DNA of 64,000 nt, taken from contig CBDFIW010000002.1 in the NCBI GenBank assembly GCA_965248255.1, positions 496,001 to 560,000 on the forward strand, written 5' to 3'. A program made the translations under genes and the position numbers. Every line of letters starts with the position of its first letter. Position 1 is the stretch's first letter. The stretch comes from JAKZVK01 sp965248255. GTDB lineage: Bacteria; Acidobacteriota; Terriglobia; Bryobacterales; UBA6623. Of the stretch, positions 16,793 to 25,001 are shown one piece after another. Below the pieces are notes generated by a model. The model was not told the origin of the DNA and did not search any database. It worked only from the letters and a program-made list of their open reading frames with translations.

Positions 16793-18469
16793 ATGGAACC
16801 TGTTCTCGCAGCGGCGGGTTGCCTGGTCCTTTATGTGGTGGTGTACCGCTTCTACGCGCGGTACCTGGGCGCGCGGATCTTTCAGCTGGATCCAACGAAG
16901 TCGACGCCGGCGCATGACCTGAATGACAGCGTCGACTACGTGCCGTCTCGCCGTGCCGTCTTGTTCGGGCATCACTATGCGTCGATCGCGGGGCTGGCCC
17001 CGATGCTCGGGCCGGCGATCGCGGTGATCTGGGGTTGGTTGCCCGGAATGCTGTGGGTCGTGCTCGGGACGCTGTTCATCGGGGCCGTGCACGACTTCAG
17101 CGCGCTCGTCATCTCGATGCGGCACAAGGGCTTGAGCATCGGCAAGGTGGCCGAGGACTTGATCGGGCATCGTGCCAAGTCGATCTTTCTGCTGATCATC
17201 TTGTTCTTGATCTGCCTAGTGATGGGCGTCTTCGTACGCACAATCGCGGGGCTGTTCACGGCCGCGTTCTACCCCGAATCGGTGTTTCCGAGTTTTGCGC
17301 TGGTCCTGGTGGCGATCGTGATCGGCTGGGCGGTATATAAACGCTCGGCCAACATCTCGTATGCGACTGCGGTCGGCTTCAGCCTGATGGTGCTGTCGAT
17401 TTGGGTCGGACTGCAGATCGCAAAGCCCGACCTGGGGGCGGACACCTGGATTCTCTTGCTGCTGGTCTACGCGTTCGCCGCTTCGACCCTGCCGGTCTGG
17501 TTGCTCTTGCAGCCGCGGGACTACCTGAACTCACTGCTGCTTTACCTCGGCCTCGGGTTGGCCTATCTCGGTTTCTTTGTCCTGCAACCCCAGTTCGCCG
17601 CGCCGGCAGTCGCCGCCCACCCAGCCGGCGCGCCGCCGATTTTCCCCTTCGTGTTTATCGTGATCGCGTGCGGAGCGGTCTCTGGATTCCATGGACTCGT
17701 GTCGTCGGGCACGACCTCGAAGCAGATCAACCGCGAGACCGATGCCGTGTTCATCGGCTACGGAGGCATGGTCGGCGAGTCGATGCTGGGCTTGATGGCG
17801 GTACTGGCTTGCACGGCGGGGTTCCAGTCGATCGAAGCCTGGTCGCAACACTACTCGAGCTGGACGGCGGCCAGTGGGCTGTCGGAGAAGATGCGGGCGT
17901 TCATCGACGGGGCGGCGCTGTTTGTCGCCGAGTTGGGCATTCCAATGCCGCTGGCGCAGGCGTTCATCGCGCTGGTGGCCGTCTCGTTTGCGTTGACGTC
18001 GCTGGATTCCGGCACGCGGCTGTTGCGGTACAACATCGGCGAGATCGCGAACTCAATCGGTGTGCCGAAGATCGGAAACCGCTACGTGGCTTCAATGATC
18101 GCTGTAGGGCTGATTGGGTTCTTCGCCTTCTACGAGGTGCAGGGCCAGCCGGTGGGACTCTCCCTGTGGAGCCTCTTTGGCAGCACGAACCAAGTGCTGG
18201 GTGCGTTGACGTTGCTGACGGTGACCATCTACTTGCGGCAACGCCGCTCGAATTATTGGTACACGGCGATCCCCATGGCCTTCATGCTGACCGTGACGAT
18301 AACGGCGATGGTGATCGATCTGCGCCGCTACTGGGCCGAAGAGCGACTGCTGTTGATGTTCGTCGCGGCGAGTATTTTCGTGTTGAGCGTGTGGCTGGTG
18401 ATCGAGGCTGTCTTGCGGTTCCGGAAGGACACGATCGCCCAGAGCGCCGTGCCGGTGGAAGGGGATTAG
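16793..18469 (+). CDS. cstA: CstA-family carbon starvation transporter
   Basis: A 558-residue polytopic inner-membrane transporter. CstA-family proteins take up pyruvate or peptides when carbon is scarce. Diagnostic segments are GHHYASIAGLAPMLGPAIAV, WVVLGTLFIGAVHDFSAL and the later GFHGLVSSGTTSKQINRETD, with SLDSGTRLLRYNIGE near the end. It is shorter than the E. coli CstA of about 700 residues, as in many other phyla. I chose the ATG at 16793 (MEPVLAAAGCLVLY), which starts just before the first helix; an upstream extension to 16730 has no signal. It stands alone, convergent with a pyrE-like gene. Confidence 0.92.
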   Translation: MEPVLAAAGCLVLYVVVYRFYARYLGARIFQLDPTKSTPAHDLNDSVDYVPSRRAVLFGHHYASIAGLAPMLGPAIAVIWGWLPGMLWVVLGTLFIGAVHDFSALVISMRHKGLSIGKVAEDLIGHRAKSIFLLIILFLICLVMGVFVRTIAGLFTAAFYPESVFPSFALVLVAIVIGWAVYKRSANISYATAVGFSLMVLSIWVGLQIAKPDLGADTWILLLLVYAFAASTLPVWLLLQPRDYLNSLLLYLGLGLAYLGFFVLQPQFAAPAVAAHPAGAPPIFPFVFIVIACGAVSGFHGLVSSGTTSKQINRETDAVFIGYGGMVGESMLGLMAVLACTAGFQSIEAWSQHYSSWTAASGLSEKMRAFIDGAALFVAELGIPMPLAQAFIALVAVSFALTSLDSGTRLLRYNIGEIANSIGVPKIGNRYVASMIAVGLIGFFAFYEVQGQPVGLSLWSLFGSTNQVLGALTLLTVTIYLRQRRSNYWYTAIPMAFMLTVTITAMVIDLRRYWAEERLLLMFVAASIFVLSVWLVIEAVLRFRKDTIAQSAVPVEGD

Positions 18470-18543
18470 CGCGGTTCCTCGGCCTCTTTGTTCGCGAGGC
18501 GGGAGCGCTCCCTGGCAGCGAGAAGCCGACTCGAGGGCCTGGG

Positions 18544-18579
18544 AACCGAGGAATCGGTTCTCCGCAAGCCTAGAGGCTT
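18544..18579. repeat. Paired palindromes between convergent genes
   Basis: AACCGA-GGAA-TCGGTT (18544-18559) and AAGCC-TAGA-GGCTT (18566-18579). They lie between the ends of cstA (+) and the OPRT-like gene (-), where a bidirectional transcription stop is expected. The second is nearly the same as the palindrome at 27575-27588. Confidence 0.65.
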
Positions 18580-18594
18580 ACGCCAGAAGGCGCC

Positions 18595-19293
18595 TTAGGT
18601 TCCCCTCTCGCGGAACTGGTGGCAGCGTATGTGGTCAAGCGCGGCTTGGGCGGTGGCGGAGTCGACTTTCCCGGCCGCGACGTAGTACTCGATAACCTCC
18701 GTGACCTTGTAGAGCGAGTGGAACGTGCAGTTTTGTAGCGCGTCGGCCTCGTTGCCACCTTGCTCGCGGTCGACAACGACAAGGATCCGTTTCACCTCGA
18801 GGCCGTCTTTCCTCAGCTCGCCGATGGCCCACCGCTTCGTCCGGCCGGACGCCATGACGTCGTCGACGAGAGTGATTTCTCTATCGGCGGACCTCACCCC
18901 CATGTAGGCGCTCACGCCGCGTTCGCCGCCGGGGTAGTTGGCCGGGCTCTTGCGAAGCTGCCCGTACGATAACTTGAACGGCGTCTTGTGCGAAGCCAAC
19001 GCCATCGATAGAGCGAGGGGTGTGGCGGTGTCAGGAATGCCGATGACCTGCTGGGGCTGCGGCTCGGTTTCTCTCTCGGCTTTGACGAGGGATTCAAGCT
19101 TGCGGAACAAAGCCCGGCCGAGTTGCGAAAGCAGGTCGAGGTCGTCGTAGAGTTTGTGGCGCAGGTCGATGAAGATGGGCGTCTTGAGGGCGTACTCGCG
19201 CCGGACGCGGTCGCCGAGTAGGATCAATCCCTTCTCCCACAGAGCTTCGAGAAGCGGGTCAGGTGGCGGTCTAGGCGGCACGGTTTCGGGCAT
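18595..19293 (-). CDS. pyrE: Orotate phosphoribosyltransferase-like protein
   Basis: A type I phosphoribosyltransferase of 232 residues. The PRPP loop is ITLVDDVMASGRTK. An earlier stretch (QVIGIPDTATPLALSMALA) and SYGQLRKSPANYPGG fit the OPRT/UMP-synthase pattern, and IFIDLRHKLYDDL matches the OPRT N-terminus. OPRT converts orotate and PRPP to OMP in pyrimidine synthesis. It is slightly longer than typical OPRT and some conserved residues differ, so a related phosphoribosyltransferase is possible. It lies 13 bp downstream of the acyl-CoA ligase on the same strand, possibly one transcript. Confidence 0.75.
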   Translation of the reverse strand: MPETVPPRPPPDPLLEALWEKGLILLGDRVRREYALKTPIFIDLRHKLYDDLDLLSQLGRALFRKLESLVKAERETEPQPQQVIGIPDTATPLALSMALASHKTPFKLSYGQLRKSPANYPGGERGVSAYMGVRSADREITLVDDVMASGRTKRWAIGELRKDGLEVKRILVVVDREQGGNEADALQNCTFHSLYKVTEVIEYYVAAGKVDSATAQAALDHIRCHQFRERGT

Positions 19294-19306
19294 CGTCTCG
19301 CGTCAG

Positions 19307-20935
19307 CTAGCCACTGCCGTGGATGTGTTTCTCCATCCCCTCCCAGTATGGGTCACGCAGGGCGCGCTTGAGGATCTTGCCGGTGGCACCCTTGGGAAGC
19401 TCGTCGCGGATCTCGACGGACTTCGGAACCTTGAAGCCCGCCAGGTGTTCCCGGACGTGGGCTTGTAGCTCGGCCTCCGTGAGCGTTTGTCCGGGCTTAA
19501 GGACGATGAAGGCCTTGGGTGCCTCACCCCACTTCTCGTCGGGCACGGCCACGACAGCCGCTTCATAGACCGCCGGGTGGGCAGCGATGACTTTCTCGAT
19601 TTCGAGCGAGGAGATGTTCTCGCCACCGCTAACAATAATGTCCTTCTGGCGGTCGACGATCAGGACGTAGTTGTGCTCGTCCCAGACCGCGACGTCACCG
19701 GTGTGGAGCCATTTCTCGCGGACGGCGGCAGCCGTGGCTTCGGGCTCATTCCAATAGCCGTCCATGACAATGTCGCCGCGGAAAAGGATTTCGCCCATGG
19801 TGGAGAGGTCTTTAGGGGCGTCGGTTCCGTCGGGTCCGGCGACGCGGGTCTCGACGCCGGAGAAGGAGTAGCCGGTCATGGCCTGGCGGCGCGTGCGCTC
19901 GTCTTCCGCAAGGTCACCGAGGGTGCTCTTGAGGTTGGCGATCATGGCGACGGGTCCGGTCTCGGTGAGGCCGTAGCCAGCGATGCAGGTGCAACCGAGC
20001 GCCTGCTCAAGTTCGCTGATAAGTGAGGGGGAAGACGCGGCACCGCCGATCATGACGTCTTCGAGGCTCGACAGGTCGTAACGATCGAGACCCTCGAAGT
20101 GGATCATGGCGGTGGCCATGGTCGGCACCATCGAAAACTGCGTCACCCTCTCGCGTTCGATCCACTCGCAAACGAGCCGCGGGTCGAAGCGCTTGAGCAT
20201 CACGTGGCGGGCGCCGGTCAGGGTGATGGTGTGAGCCAGCCCCCAGCCGTTCGCATGAAATAGCGGGATGGTGTGGAGCGCGACTTGCCGATCCGCGGCT
20301 TGGCGGCCACCGCGGCGGTACGTGCCGATGATGGTCGAGAGGGCGTGCAGGTAGAGCGTGCGGTGGCTGAGCATCACGCCCTTGGGCCGGCCGGTGCTGC
20401 CGCTTGTATAGAACAGCTCAGCGATCGCGTTCTCGTCGTAAGTCGTGAAGTCGACCGGCTCAGGAGAGGCGGCGGCCAGCAACTCTTCGTAGGTTTCCGA
20501 GTGAGCCCACTCAGGCACGTCTGGCGGGCGGTCGCGCGCTGCGAGCAAAATCCACTCGAGGCCGGGAAGCTCGTTACGAAGCTGTTCGACAACGGGCAGA
20601 AACTCGGGGTCGAAGATCACCGCCCGAGAACCCGAGTGCCGAAGAATGTAGGCCTGCTCTTCCGGTGACAGACGGACGTTCAGTGACAGCAGAGCCATTC
20701 GCGCCATGGGCACGCCGTAGTAGGCTTCGAGCAGCGGGTGGCAGTTGAAACTCAGTGTGGCGACACGGTCCCCGCTCTCGAGGCCCAGGTTTCTGAGGGT
20801 CGCGGCCAGCCGCAGGGAACGGTCGAGTACCTGGTTGTAGGTGAAGCGCTTATCTCCGTCAACGACACCGATCTTGGCACCGTACTCATCCCCCGCCCAC
20901 AACAGGCAGCGGATGGGTGTCAGAGGCAGAAACAT
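19307..20935 (-). CDS. Fatty-acid/acyl-CoA ligase (AMP-forming)
   Basis: A 542-residue adenylate-forming enzyme that activates a carboxylic acid to its CoA thioester. The AMP-binding P-loop is LFYTSGSTGRPKGVMLSHR. Further motifs are GYGLTETGP, DGYWNEPEAT, WLHTGDVAVWDEHNY and the C-terminal LPKGATGKILKRAL with the catalytic Lys. The start is ATG 20935 (MFLPLTPIRC), preceded by CCGAGGAGTCCC, a good ribosome site. The frame is open upstream with no stop into the FGE/AMIN gene, but length and family pattern show that the ligase begins here. The substrate is probably a medium- or long-chain fatty acid. Confidence 0.9.
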   Translation of the reverse strand: MFLPLTPIRCLLWAGDEYGAKIGVVDGDKRFTYNQVLDRSLRLAATLRNLGLESGDRVATLSFNCHPLLEAYYGVPMARMALLSLNVRLSPEEQAYILRHSGSRAVIFDPEFLPVVEQLRNELPGLEWILLAARDRPPDVPEWAHSETYEELLAAASPEPVDFTTYDENAIAELFYTSGSTGRPKGVMLSHRTLYLHALSTIIGTYRRGGRQAADRQVALHTIPLFHANGWGLAHTITLTGARHVMLKRFDPRLVCEWIERERVTQFSMVPTMATAMIHFEGLDRYDLSSLEDVMIGGAASSPSLISELEQALGCTCIAGYGLTETGPVAMIANLKSTLGDLAEDERTRRQAMTGYSFSGVETRVAGPDGTDAPKDLSTMGEILFRGDIVMDGYWNEPEATAAAVREKWLHTGDVAVWDEHNYVLIVDRQKDIIVSGGENISSLEIEKVIAAHPAVYEAAVVAVPDEKWGEAPKAFIVLKPGQTLTEAELQAHVREHLAGFKVPKSVEIRDELPKGATGKILKRALRDPYWEGMEKHIHGSG

Positions 20936-22033
20936 CGTGGGACTCCTCGGTTGACAATCGACACGGGTCGCTGCACAGCCGGGCGACGAACGGCAGCGGC
21001 TTGCGGGGACCCGAAGCCACGCGCCCGCAAAGTCGATCACGAGCCGGTCGGGCGAAGGCAGGACAAAGGTTTTGTAGCGCGGCCGGGCGCTGGTGTGCAC
21101 GGTGACCACCACGTCACTGCCTTGCGTTTCGACCGAAACATCACGGACGTCGATCACGCCCGACGGGCGTGCAGGTTGAGCGGGCGCCGGCTGGGTGGAC
21201 CGAGGTTGGCCGGGTATCGGGGTGGCGGCTGTCGGCGGGAGGGTTGTCGTTTCCGTGAGCGCTAGCGGAGCGGGCGCTGTCGCAGGCGGGCGCTGCTCTG
21301 AGATGGTGGGCGGCAGCCCCGCCCTCTCTCTCACGACCCGGAAGGTAACGACGCCCGAGGCGGTCTGCGGCCTGGCGCTTCCGCGGTTGGAGCAGCGCAT
21401 GCTGTTGGGGTCGCTACGGTAGCCGCCGCCGCGCAGCACGCGGTACAGGGCCTCAGCAGGACCTCTGGGATCCTTCCGCGGAGATTTCTGGTAGTAATCT
21501 GACGCGTAGCCGTCGGCCACCCACTCCCAAACGTTGTAGGTGCCCGCGAAGACGCCGTAGCCGTTCTCCCGCTCGGGGATGACGTGGTCAGGCTCGGCCA
21601 ACTTGTCTTCGGGAACCGGAGGCTCATCGCCCCAGGGGTACCTCTTGCCCTCGAGCCCGCCGCGGATCGCCTTTTCCCACTCAGCCTCTGTGGGCAGCCG
21701 GAAGGAGTGGCCTGTCCTCCCGGTGAGCCACTCGCAGTAGGCGGCCGCATCGTGCCAGCTCACGCCGGTCACCGGGCTTGTGGCAGCCACGCCCTCCGCC
21801 AGGGCATGGTCCGGCCGGAAGATGCGGTATTGTTCATAGGTCACCGGCCGTTTGCCGACCCAGTACCCCGAAAGTTCGATGGGGTGGACCGGCTTCTCCC
21901 AAGTGGCGCCGTCTTCGGAGCCCATCAAGAACTCGCCGGCCGGAACGCGGGCCGTTTCCGGAATCAGCACCCCCTCCTGCTGCCCGAAAGCCGCCGCGAC
22001 ACCGAGGAGTAAGGCCGCTCTTCTATAAAACAT
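20936..22033 (-). pseudogene. FGE-sulfatase/SUMF1-type domain protein with truncated AMIN domain
   Basis: A signal peptide (RRAALLLGVAAAFG) is followed by a SUMF1/EgtB-type domain (about residues 25-235): VPAGEFLMGSEDG, SPVTGVSWHDAAAYCEW, FRLPTEAEWEKAIRGG, YNVWEWVADGY, YRVLRGGGYRSDP. Such domains make formylglycine in sulfatases or do other oxidative chemistry. Only one Cys (about 214) remains in the region where copper-type FGEs have two, so FGE activity is doubtful. A Pro-rich linker leads to an AMIN start (VIDVRDVSVETQGSDVVVT, LVIDFAGAWL) that breaks off after about 55 residues. There is no stop before the ligase start at 20935, suggesting a deletion or frameshift near the 3' end. An intact but unusual gene is the alternative. 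Confidence 0.6.
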
Positions 22034-22115
22034 TCCTTAGTAGGATTGTATTACGATTGAAGGCAAGCTGGAAATCGGCACACACACACCCTCCGGCGCG
22101 CCAACCGAGCGGCGC

Positions 22116-23363
22116 ATGAAGCGTATCGCTACGCTCTCCCGCCTCCTGATCGCCGTGCCCGTGTTTTTCTCGTTTGTCGGCGGCGCGCTTGTAGCCCAAA
22201 CCGAAGAGTGGCAGAAATATCGCGAACTCGGCGACAAGCTGCGCGATGAGCAACGCTATGAGGAGGCCGAGGACGCCTACGCCGCATCTCTCAAAGCCGC
22301 CGAGAGATTCGGTCCCGAAGACCAGCGGGTGGCGGCCTCGTTGAACAGCCTGGCGCTGCTCTACTATGCCCAGCGCAAGTACAAGTTCGCGGAGACTCTC
22401 TATCAGCGTACGATTCGGGTGCTCGAAAAGAATCTCGGCCCGGACCATGCACAAACGGCTATCGCCCTGGAGAATCTGGCCGAACTTTACCGCGTGCAAC
22501 AGAACTTCGCTGAAGCCGGGCCGGTGTATGAAAGGATCGTCACCGTCCTCGGGAAAGCCTACGCCGCCGAGCACGAGTCCCGCCGCGATCCACTGACCAA
22601 GCTGGCACAGGTCTACTACCACCAGGGACGCTTCGGCGAAGCTGCCAAGGCGTTGCGGGAGGCCCTCAAGATTGCCGAGAAGCACTTGGGCGACGAGCAC
22701 CCGGAAGTGGCGGGGCTGATGAGCGACCTGGGTGTGGCCTACAGCGCCGGCGGCAAGCCGGCCCAGGCCGAGCCGCTGTTCTCGCGTTCCTTGCAGATTC
22801 GTCTCCAGATCGCCGAGAACGACGACCCCGCGATCGCAGCCAGTTTGGGACATCTCTCGGAGGTGTACCGCCGCCGGCATGCTTTCGCTGAAGCGGAGTC
22901 GCTCCTCGAGCGATCGCTCGAGATTCAGAAGAAAAACCTCGGTACCGACAATGCCGAGTACGCCACCGGCCTGAACAATCTTGCGGAGATGTATCGGGCA
23001 CAGCGGGAGTTCGCGGAGAGTGAGAGGCATTACCAGCGGTCTCTGGCGATCTGGGAAGAGGTCGCGGGCCGTGAGCATCCGCAGGCCGCTACGACGCTGC
23101 ACAATCTGGCCGCGCTCTATCGTGACCAACAGCGCTACCCGGAAGCCGAACCTTTGTTGCAGCGGTCTTTGCTGATCCTCGAGACACGCGGTGGCCCCGA
23201 GAACCCGGGGCTTGTGGTAGTGCTCAGAACCTACGCGGAGGTGCTGGCCGGCATGGGCCGCGACGACGAAGCGAACCACATGAGCCAGCGCGCCCGGGAA
23301 CTGACCGAGGTCTCAAACGATGCCAATGGCCAGAGGGGCCCAGCCTCGCGGATGGCGCGCTGA
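22116..23363 (+). CDS. Exported tetratricopeptide repeat protein
   Basis: A 415-residue protein with a signal peptide (LLIAVPVFFSFVGGALVAQ) and about seven kinesin-light-chain-type TPR units of 42 residues, for example SLNSLALLYYAQRKYKFAET and GLNNLAEMYRAQREFAESER. TPR arrays form protein-binding scaffolds, here in the periplasm or outside. No enzymatic domain is seen. The gene is divergent from the FGE/AMIN gene, with an 80-bp spacer that must hold both promoters. The partner is unknown. Confidence 0.88.
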   Translation: MKRIATLSRLLIAVPVFFSFVGGALVAQTEEWQKYRELGDKLRDEQRYEEAEDAYAASLKAAERFGPEDQRVAASLNSLALLYYAQRKYKFAETLYQRTIRVLEKNLGPDHAQTAIALENLAELYRVQQNFAEAGPVYERIVTVLGKAYAAEHESRRDPLTKLAQVYYHQGRFGEAAKALREALKIAEKHLGDEHPEVAGLMSDLGVAYSAGGKPAQAEPLFSRSLQIRLQIAENDDPAIAASLGHLSEVYRRRHAFAEAESLLERSLEIQKKNLGTDNAEYATGLNNLAEMYRAQREFAESERHYQRSLAIWEEVAGREHPQAATTLHNLAALYRDQQRYPEAEPLLQRSLLILETRGGPENPGLVVVLRTYAEVLAGMGRDDEANHMSQRARELTEVSNDANGQRGPASRMAR

Positions 23364-23434
23364 CGTTTGCGCCCGGCACCCTGTGGGTAAGGGCGGGTAA
23401 GGGGCTGTGAGAAGTTTCCCGGCCCGGCCGGAAA

Positions 23435-24253
23435 ATGGGGCTGGTTCCCTACCCGGCCATTCTGAGTTCGCTAGCTGATGTGACGGTGGGCAGGGAAGCG
23501 CCACTAGCTCATCCACAGCCCCCGAAGCGCGCGGGACGGTACCTCTTGATCGATTCTGAACTCATTGCCCTCGCGCCGATGTGGTACGTGGCGTTCCTGC
23601 TTTCGTTGACTTGCCACGAGGCTGCTCACGCGCTGGTGGCGCAATGGGGCGGCGACCCAACAGCGGCGGCGGGCGGGCAGGTCAGCCTGAATCCGGTACC
23701 GCATATCCAGCGCGAACCGATCGGCACCGTGGTCGTACCCCTGGTATCGATGTTTTTCTGGGGGTGGATGATGGGCTGGGCCAGCGCGCCGATTGATCCC
23801 TACTGGCAACAGCGCCACCCGCACCGGGCGGCCTGGGTTTCGCTGGCCGGATCGGCGGCCAACCTGGGCCTGGCTATCCTCGCAGGCCTCTTGATTCATG
23901 GGGGCATCGCGATGGGCTACTTCGCGCAACCCGCCTCGGTGGGGTTCCGGCATCTGATCGACGCGCCGCAGGGAGGGTTGGTGGAGGCGGCGGCGACTTT
24001 CGTCAGTATTCTGTTCTCACTGAATCTCCTGTTGATGGTGTTCAACCTCGTGCCGGTGCCGCCTCTCGATGGGAGTACGGCGATCGGGCTTCTGGTGAGC
24101 GAAAGCGCAGCGCTGCGGATCTACGACTTCATGCGGCAGCCGGGGTTTTCGATGATCGGGTTGCTAGTCGCCTGGAACCTCTTCGGGCGGATCTTCAGTC
24201 CCGTGTTTCTATTTGCGGTCAATGTGCTCTACCCCGGGTCCAACTACGGGTAG
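23435..24253 (+). CDS. Site-2 protease family (M50) membrane metallopeptidase
   Basis: An integral membrane zinc protease. The zinc site is CHEAAHALVAQWGGDPTA (His61, Glu62, His65 in this frame), and the distal motif NLVPVPPLDGS supplies the third ligand. Several helices are visible (AWVSLAGSAANLGLAILAGL, FVSILFSLNLLLMVFNLV). Short S2P proteins without PDZ domains like this one are common and mostly uncharacterised; they may cut membrane anti-sigma factors or peptides. The start is uncertain: the ATG at 23435 gives about 35 poorly conserved residues before LLIDSELIALAP, so a later start is possible. Confidence 0.85.
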   Translation: MGLVPYPAILSSLADVTVGREAPLAHPQPPKRAGRYLLIDSELIALAPMWYVAFLLSLTCHEAAHALVAQWGGDPTAAAGGQVSLNPVPHIQREPIGTVVVPLVSMFFWGWMMGWASAPIDPYWQQRHPHRAAWVSLAGSAANLGLAILAGLLIHGGIAMGYFAQPASVGFRHLIDAPQGGLVEAAATFVSILFSLNLLLMVFNLVPVPPLDGSTAIGLLVSESAALRIYDFMRQPGFSMIGLLVAWNLFGRIFSPVFLFAVNVLYPGSNYG

Positions 24254-24352
24254 CGTGGTGGGCGTAGCAGGCTGCCCCAGGCTACTCCGTCCTGTTGGAC
24301 AGGGTGTTGGGCGGAATGTACAATGCGTACCGCGTCCGCTTGGACGTTTCCT

Positions 24353-24991
24353 ATGACGTCGCGCCGTTGGCAACTCCGATACACGGTGGCAGCGGCGGCT
24401 TTGGCGTTCTCGTCACTGCCGCTCGAGACCCAGAACGAGCCGGCCCGAGACGCCGCGCAACCATCAGGAGCCGGTTCGGCGAACCCGCACGTCCTCATCA
24501 AGACCTCCAAGGGTTCCATCACGGTCGAGCTGTTCCCCGACCGTGCGCCGAAAACAGTCGAGAATTTTCTCCGCTACGTCGATGACGGATTCTACGACGA
24601 CACCATCTTTCACCGTGTCATCGACGGGATGATCGTTCAAGGCGGCGGGTACACCCCGGAATTGGAACAGAAACCACTGCGGCCCCCTATCGAGATCGAG
24701 TCCGACAACGGCGTTGGCAACACGCGGGGCGCCGTTGCGATGGCTCGAAATCGGGAACAGGACAGTGCCCAGTCGCAGTACTACATCAACGTCGCTGACA
24801 ACCCTAATCTGGACCGCACCGTCTTGCGTTCCGGGTACACGGTTTTCGGCCGTGTGGTGGCCGGGATGAAGGTTGTGGACCGAATCGCCCGTGTGCAAAC
24901 CAGCCGGCGGGGCAAGTTCGAAGACATTCCCATCCTGCCCGTGTACGTGGACTCGATTCGCCGCGTGAAGCCGTCCGTCGAGGCGCCGTAG
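24353..24991 (+). CDS. Peptidyl-prolyl cis-trans isomerase, cyclophilin type
   Basis: An exported cyclophilin of 212 residues. The N-terminus has a signal sequence (QLRYTVAAAALAFSSLPLE). The fold shows VLIKTSKGSITVELFPDRA, KTVENFLRYVDDGFY, DTIFHRVIDGMIVQGGGY and AVAMARNREQDSAQSQYYI, with the catalytic Arg in FHRV. It helps protein folding in the periplasm. I chose the ATG at 24353 as the better signal-peptide start; one at 24323 is also possible. Its end is 11 bp from the convergent Rieske/glutamate-synthase gene. Confidence 0.92.
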   Translation: MTSRRWQLRYTVAAAALAFSSLPLETQNEPARDAAQPSGAGSANPHVLIKTSKGSITVELFPDRAPKTVENFLRYVDDGFYDDTIFHRVIDGMIVQGGGYTPELEQKPLRPPIEIESDNGVGNTRGAVAMARNREQDSAQSQYYINVADNPNLDRTVLRSGYTVFGRVVAGMKVVDRIARVQTSRRGKFEDIPILPVYVDSIRRVKPSVEAP

Positions 24992-25001
24992 GCGCTGAGA
25001 G

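Noticed and set aside
17401..18573. A 390-codon frame in another reading frame over cstA
   Set aside because: It is a GC-rich shadow of the cstA coding region with no domain and no ribosome site.
19307..22033. A biosynthetic cluster with an acyl-CoA ligase
   Set aside because: No ketosynthase, NRPS, tailoring or export genes are adjacent; fabH lies 35 kb away and is a housekeeping gene.
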